9,356 bases of DNA. Source: Methanoregulaceae archaeon (lineage in GTDB: Archaea; Halobacteriota; Methanomicrobia; Methanomicrobiales; Methanospirillaceae). The position numbers and the translations under genes are program-made. The notes under the pieces are model-generated. The model ran no database searches. It was not told the origin of the DNA and saw only the letters and a list, made by a program, of their open reading frames with translations. The stretch lies in contig JACTVF010000074.1 of assembly GCA_019695435.1 (NCBI GenBank), positions 1 to 9,356 of the forward strand, written 5' to 3'. Below are positions 5,625 through 9,356 of the stretch, piece by piece; the first letter of the stretch is position 1; each line of letters opens with the position of its first letter.

Positions 5625-5767
5625 AAAAACCCATACAATATCTGCGCAATACCTAATCAGGGTTATTCTTACCTCATGAAAAAAAGCCACCCCGGGTCTC
5701 GCGGAGGATGTACCGGCAGATGATAATACTTAAACAGGGGGGAGGTGAGATCATAAGTGGTGCGAGC
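5625..5767. promoter_or_regulatory. Divergent serA / ppsA promoter region
   Basis: This 143-base gap must hold both promoters. For ppsA, the patch ATAATACTTAAAC (5723-5735) gives a TATA-like box centred near 5731, start near 5757 and a leader of about 11 bases with GGTG (5759-5762) five bases before the ATG. For serA, minus-strand AAGAATAACC (5670-5661) is a weak box with a start near 5640. A strong GGAGGTGA (5741-5748) lies 19 bases before the ppsA ATG, too far to serve it directly. Confidence 0.4.
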
Positions 5768-8056
5768 ATGAAAGATGTGCCCAATATTCTATGGCTCGAA
5801 GAGATCAGGAAGGAGGATATCTCGTCGGTCGGCGGCAAGGGAGCGTCCCTTGGCGAGATGGCTTCGATCGGCCTTCCGGTGCCCCCGGCATTCGTGGTTA
5901 CCGCACAGGCGTTCCGGAGATTTCTCGTTGAGACCGGCCTTGACCAGAAGATCTTCAAGGTCTCAGATAATCTGGATGTAGAGAATAATGCGGCACTTGA
6001 AAAGGCCGCCGATACCATAAAGGCACTGGTGATGAAGGCAAAAATGCCGGCGGCGATAAAAGACGACATCAAAGCCTCATACAAAAAGATGTCATCAAGA
6101 GACCTGATCGTCGCGGTGCGATCGAGCGCTACGGCTGAAGACCTTCCCGACGCAAGCTTTGCCGGCCAGCAGGAAACCTATCTCAATATCAAGGGCGAGG
6201 CGGCGCTCCTTTCGGCAGTCCAGAACTGCTGGGCTTCGCTCTACGGGGCACGGGCAATATATTACCGGGCAAAGCAGGGATTTGAGGAGCATACCGTCAA
6301 CATCGCGGTTGTTATCCAGCAGTTGGTGCACTCAGAGAAGGCGGGAGTCATGTTCACATCCCACCCGATCAGCGGTGAACCGACTACGATCATCGAGGGC
6401 TCGTGGGGCCTTGGCGAGGCGGTTGTATCCGGCTCGGTCTCGCCGGATCACTATGTTTTTGACCAGCGGACGGAGGCCATCACAGAAAAAACAATCGCAA
6501 ACAAGAAAGTGGAGATCGTTCCTGACGGATCCCACGGCACGAAACTGGTCGCCGTTGACGCGGCGCGGCAGGATGCGCTGGTGCTCTCCGATGCCGAGGT
6601 CGCCAAGCTTGCCATGTACGGCAAGATCGCCGAGAACCATTACGGAGTTCCACAGGATGTTGAATGGGGCATCGTCGCCGGGACAATCTATATCCTCCAG
6701 TCCCGGCCGATCACAACCATCGGTAAAAAAGAGGCAACGGGCATGTCTGGACAGAGCAAGGATGCAAAGATTCTCTTAAAAGGCCAGGGAGCGGCGCCGG
6801 GTACCGCGACCGGAAAAGTGGTCATCATCCGGGATGCAAAGGATACGGGGGCAGTAAAAGAGGGCGACATCCTTGTCACCCGTATGACCAACCCGGACAT
6901 GGTGCCGGCGATGAAGAAGGTCGCCGCTATCGTGACCGATGAAGGCGGCATGACATGCCACGCGGCCATCGTGAGCAGGGAACTGGGCACCCCTGCAGTG
7001 GTCGGTACAAAGACGGCAACCCAGCAGCTCAAAAACGGGCAGCTCGTCACTGTCGACGGAGAGATGGGGCTGGTCTATGAGGGCGCGATTGGCGGTGGCG
7101 CAGCGCCGGCAAAGGCCGGCGGGGCCGCACCTGTGGTTGTCGGCAGCGCACCTATAATCACGGCGACAAGCGTGAAAGTCAACGTCTCGATCCCCGAGGC
7201 GGCGGCCCGGGCAGCAGCAACCGGCGCAGACGGTGTCGGCCTGCTCCGGATCGAGCACCTGATCCTCGGGCTCAACAAGACGCCAGGCTGGTACATCTCC
7301 AACCACAAGGAAGAGGAGTTCGTCAGGGAACTCTACGACGGCATCAAGATCGTGCTCGACGCGTTCCCGGGAAAAACCGTCTGGGTGAGGACACTCGATG
7401 CCCCGACTGACGAGTTCCGTAACATGGCCGGCGGGGAGAATGAGCCTCTCGAACACAACCCGATGCTCGGCTGGCGCGGGATCCGCCGCGACCTCCAGAG
7501 CCCGGACCAGTTCCGGCTCCAGGTTGAGGCGTTCAAGCGCCTCTGGAAAGCCGGATACGAGCACCTTGGTGTCATGTTCCCGATGGTCTCCCACCCTGAC
7601 CAGTTCACGAAAGCAAAGGAGATGATGCGGGGCTGGGGCGTTGACGTGGATAACGTGACGCTCGGCATTATGATCGAGATCCCATCAAGCGCGATCATGA
7701 TCGAGGACTTCCTCCAGGCCGGCATCAAGTTCGCCTCCTTTGGTACAAATGACCTCATCCAGTACACGCTCGCCATCGACCGGAACAACGAGAACGTGGC
7801 CGACATGTACCAGCCCCAGCACCCGGCAGTCCTTACCCTAATCCACAACGCGATCCAGAAGTGCCGCGAGTACGGGGTCGAATGCTCGATCTGCGGGCAG
7901 GCAGGCTCCGACCCGAAGATGGCGGTCTGGCTCGTGGAACACGGGATTTCAAGTATCTCTGCAAATATCGATGCCATTGCAAAGATCCGCGAGGCTGTTG
8001 CCCGCACCGAGAAACGCATCATCCTTGAAGCTGCGAGAAACCGCGATGCTGAATAA
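5768..8056 (+). CDS. ppsA: Phosphoenolpyruvate synthase (pyruvate, water dikinase)
   Basis: A 762-residue cytoplasmic enzyme converting pyruvate, ATP and water to phosphoenolpyruvate, AMP and phosphate, the entry to gluconeogenesis in autotrophic methanogens. The ATP-grasp domain (about 1-320) has VGGKGASLGEM (21-31), VRSSATAEDLPDASFAGQQ (117-135) and the end motif LQSRPIT (310-316). The swivelling phosphohistidine domain has GGMTCHAAIVSRELGTPAVVG (393-413), with H398 the phosphorylated histidine. An Ala/Gly/Pro-rich linker (about 440-465) leads to the TIM-barrel PEP/pyruvate domain, with GLLRIEHL (491-498), EIPSS (637-641), FGTNDLIQYTLAIDR (658-672) and catalytic C709 in SICGQAG. Length is slightly below the usual bacterial enzyme (about 790). 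ATG 5768 is chosen from the family N-terminus and GGTG five bases upstream; the frame extends to 5708. It heads ppsA-mfnA-hpt and overlaps mfnA by 11 bases. Confidence 0.97.
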   Translation: MKDVPNILWLEEIRKEDISSVGGKGASLGEMASIGLPVPPAFVVTAQAFRRFLVETGLDQKIFKVSDNLDVENNAALEKAADTIKALVMKAKMPAAIKDDIKASYKKMSSRDLIVAVRSSATAEDLPDASFAGQQETYLNIKGEAALLSAVQNCWASLYGARAIYYRAKQGFEEHTVNIAVVIQQLVHSEKAGVMFTSHPISGEPTTIIEGSWGLGEAVVSGSVSPDHYVFDQRTEAITEKTIANKKVEIVPDGSHGTKLVAVDAARQDALVLSDAEVAKLAMYGKIAENHYGVPQDVEWGIVAGTIYILQSRPITTIGKKEATGMSGQSKDAKILLKGQGAAPGTATGKVVIIRDAKDTGAVKEGDILVTRMTNPDMVPAMKKVAAIVTDEGGMTCHAAIVSRELGTPAVVGTKTATQQLKNGQLVTVDGEMGLVYEGAIGGGAAPAKAGGAAPVVVGSAPIITATSVKVNVSIPEAAARAAATGADGVGLLRIEHLILGLNKTPGWYISNHKEEEFVRELYDGIKIVLDAFPGKTVWVRTLDAPTDEFRNMAGGENEPLEHNPMLGWRGIRRDLQSPDQFRLQVEAFKRLWKAGYEHLGVMFPMVSHPDQFTKAKEMMRGWGVDVDNVTLGIMIEIPSSAIMIEDFLQAGIKFASFGTNDLIQYTLAIDRNNENVADMYQPQHPAVLTLIHNAIQKCREYGVECSICGQAGSDPKMAVWLVEHGISSISANIDAIAKIREAVARTEKRIILEAARNRDAE

Positions 8057-9143
8057 AGGGCTCACAGAAGACGATCTCTTCTCTTTTTTATCCTCAAAAA
8101 AACAGGAGGATATCGACCATTCGTATATCTTAAGCTCCATGTGCACGCTCCCGCACCCTGTAGCGGTAAAAGCTCACGACATGTTCATGGAGACGAACCT
8201 CGGCGACCCCGGACTCTTTCCCGGGACAGCGGCGCTTGAGCGTTTGCTTATCGAACGCTTCGGCACACTCTTCCATAAGAAGGATGCCGGGGGGTATGCA
8301 ACATCGGGAGGCACTGAATCCAACATCCAGGCGCTCCGTCTCGCAAAAGCCCTCCGGCACCCGGCCCGCCCGAACGTAGTCGTCCCCGAGTCCGCCCATT
8401 TCTCGTTCAAGAAGGCCTGCGACATTCTCAACCTTGAAATGCGGAGCGTGACGCTCGGCCCCGATAAACGGATGCCGGCCGACAAGGCAGCAGAGATCAT
8501 CGATAAAAACACGATCTGCATGGTCGCCGTCGCCGGCACCACCGAGTACGGGATGGTCGATCCGATCGCCGGCCTTGCGAAGATTGCTGATCAGCAGGAT
8601 GTCTTTTTCCATGTGGACGCGGCGTTCGGCGGCATGGTGATCCCGTTTCTCGATAATCCCATACCCTTTGATTTTGCCCTCCCCGGGGTGACGACCATCG
8701 CCGTGGACCCGCACAAGATGGGCATGAGCACGATCCCGGCCGGCTGCCTCTTAACCCGGGAGCCGGACATGCTCGACGCGCTCAATATTGACACCCCCTA
8801 CCTCACGGTAAAAAAAGAATACACGCTTGCCGGCACCCGACCTGGGGCCCCGGTGGGGGGAGCCCTTGCGGTGCTTGATTACCTCGGCATTGAGGGCATG
8901 AAAGCAGTTGTCGCCGGCTGCATGAAGAACACACAACGCCTCATTGCCGGTATGGGGACGCTTGGCATTGAGCCGGCCGCCATCCCGGACGTGAACGTGG
9001 CGACCTTTGTCTGCGATAGGGTCCCGGCTCCATGGAAGGTCTCATGGACGCGGAACGGCCACCTGCGGATCGTCTGCATGCCGCACGTGACCCGTGACCG
9101 TATCGAGGCATTCCTTTCCGGTTTTGGTGATATGCATGCTTGA
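8046..9143 (+). CDS. mfnA: L-tyrosine / L-aspartate decarboxylase MfnA
   Basis: A 365-residue PLP enzyme of the group II decarboxylase family. In methanogens it makes tyramine from tyrosine for methanofuran; related archaeal enzymes make beta-alanine from aspartate for coenzyme A, and sequence alone does not decide the preference. Visible features are [13 protein letters not shown] (49-61), SGGTESN (87-93, phosphate binding), H118 (SAHFS, likely stacking on PLP), HVDAAFGG (189-196, D191 contacting the pyridine nitrogen) and VDPHKMGM (220-227) with K224 forming the Schiff base. GTRPGAPV (263-270) is also typical. It begins inside ppsA: its ATG overlaps the last 11 bases, and there is no good ribosome site, so translation is probably coupled to ppsA. 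The frame is open further upstream to 7971, within ppsA, but [15 protein letters not shown] is the family-like start. It overlaps hpt by 8 bases. Confidence 0.94.
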   Translation: MLNKGLTEDDLFSFLSSKKQEDIDHSYILSSMCTLPHPVAVKAHDMFMETNLGDPGLFPGTAALERLLIERFGTLFHKKDAGGYATSGGTESNIQALRLAKALRHPARPNVVVPESAHFSFKKACDILNLEMRSVTLGPDKRMPADKAAEIIDKNTICMVAVAGTTEYGMVDPIAGLAKIADQQDVFFHVDAAFGGMVIPFLDNPIPFDFALPGVTTIAVDPHKMGMSTIPAGCLLTREPDMLDALNIDTPYLTVKKEYTLAGTRPGAPVGGALAVLDYLGIEGMKAVVAGCMKNTQRLIAGMGTLGIEPAAIPDVNVATFVCDRVPAPWKVSWTRNGHLRIVCMPHVTRDRIEAFLSGFGDMHA

Positions 9144-9356
9144 CAAGCTGGTAGAATCCCTTGAAACCTGCCCGATGGTGAAACGGGGCGAGTACAACTA
9201 CTTCATCCACCCGATCACCGACGGCGTCCCGTTAGTTGACCCCGCTCTGCTCCGCGACGTGTGCAGCGCGATGATAAAAATGCTCGACCTCAACAATGTC
9301 GACAAGATCGTGGTCGTAGAAGCGATGGGCATCCACATCGGTGCAGTGCTCTCGGT
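9136..9356 (+). CDS. hpt: Archaeal hypoxanthine/guanine phosphoribosyltransferase, N-terminal part (cut by window edge)
   Basis: 73 complete codons are present before the window ends. The N-terminus [20 protein letters not shown] (1-20) followed by [20 protein letters not shown] (21-40) is characteristic of the archaeal Hpt/adenine-phosphoribosyltransferase-like family, which converts hypoxanthine or guanine plus PRPP to IMP or [22 protein letters not shown] (55-73) is the strand and loop that bind the pyrophosphate side. The PRPP signature lies beyond the edge, so substrate preference and intactness cannot be checked. GGTGA (9126-9130) sits five bases before the ATG at 9136; the start overlaps the mfnA stop by eight bases. 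ATG 9132 is in another frame. The product acts in purine salvage and has no obvious pathway link to MfnA beyond shared transcription. Confidence 0.88.
   Translation, partial: MLDKLVESLETCPMVKRGEYNYFIHPITDGVPLVDPALLRDVCSAMIKMLDLNNVDKIVVVEAMGIHIGAVLS

Noticed and set aside
6776..7594. 272-codon minus-strand frame inside ppsA
   Set aside because: Antisense to the catalytic His domain and barrel of PpsA; no homology-like motif and no ribosome site logic.
7333..8022. Long minus-strand frame inside ppsA
   Set aside because: Its composition (Ser, Arg, Ile rich) is the usual shadow of a GC-rich coding strand; ppsA motifs are intact on the other strand.

Overview
The window comes from an archaeal chromosome, most likely a CO2-reducing methanogen and probably of the order Methanomicrobiales (the order is an inference). 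The lineage evidence is an archaeal Nre-family protein, an archaeal MfnA decarboxylase for methanofuran/coenzyme A precursors, an archaeal-type Hpt purine phosphoribosyltransferase, an MJ1255-like glycosyltransferase, a tRNA gene without an encoded CCA end, and TATA-like boxes about 25 bases ahead of expected transcription starts. Ribosome binding sites are of the GGTGA/GGAGG type. Coding DNA is GC-rich and intergenic DNA is clearly AT-richer.

Layout. (1) Positions 1-2152, minus strand: an apparent operon read right to left: a GT-B glycosyltransferase (2152-1010), a 91-residue protein with two CPxC pairs whose start overlaps the glycosyltransferase stop, then the N-terminal half of an Nre-family DNA-repair protein that runs off the left edge. 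(2) Positions 2382-3232, plus strand: methionine sulfoxide reductase MsrA, then an 88-residue three-helix membrane protein. (3) Positions 3328-3401, minus strand: tRNA-Val(GAC). (4) Positions 3561-3890, plus strand: a DUF4389-type membrane protein preceded by a GC-rich inverted repeat. (5) Positions 4020-5624, minus strand: serA, convergent with the DUF4389 gene; a nested inverted repeat fills the gap between them. (6) Positions 5768-9356, plus strand: ppsA-mfnA-hpt, divergent from serA, tightly packed with overlaps of 11 and 8 bases and cut by the right edge.

How the genes work together. The right half is central anabolism: PpsA makes phosphoenolpyruvate from pyruvate, SerA draws 3-phosphoglycerate into serine, MfnA makes tyramine (methanofuran) and/or beta-alanine (CoA), and Hpt salvages purines. 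The left half joins a probable cell-surface or lipid glycosyltransferase to a zinc-ribbon protein and a genome-maintenance protein; no shared pathway is evident.

I found no CRISPR array, mobile element, phage gene or recognisable defence system. No gene-free stretch exceeds 300 bases; the longest is about 229 bases (2153-2381). The least explained items are the small zinc-ribbon protein, the two small membrane proteins flanking the tRNA, and two inverted repeats (3495-3537 and 3914-3998).
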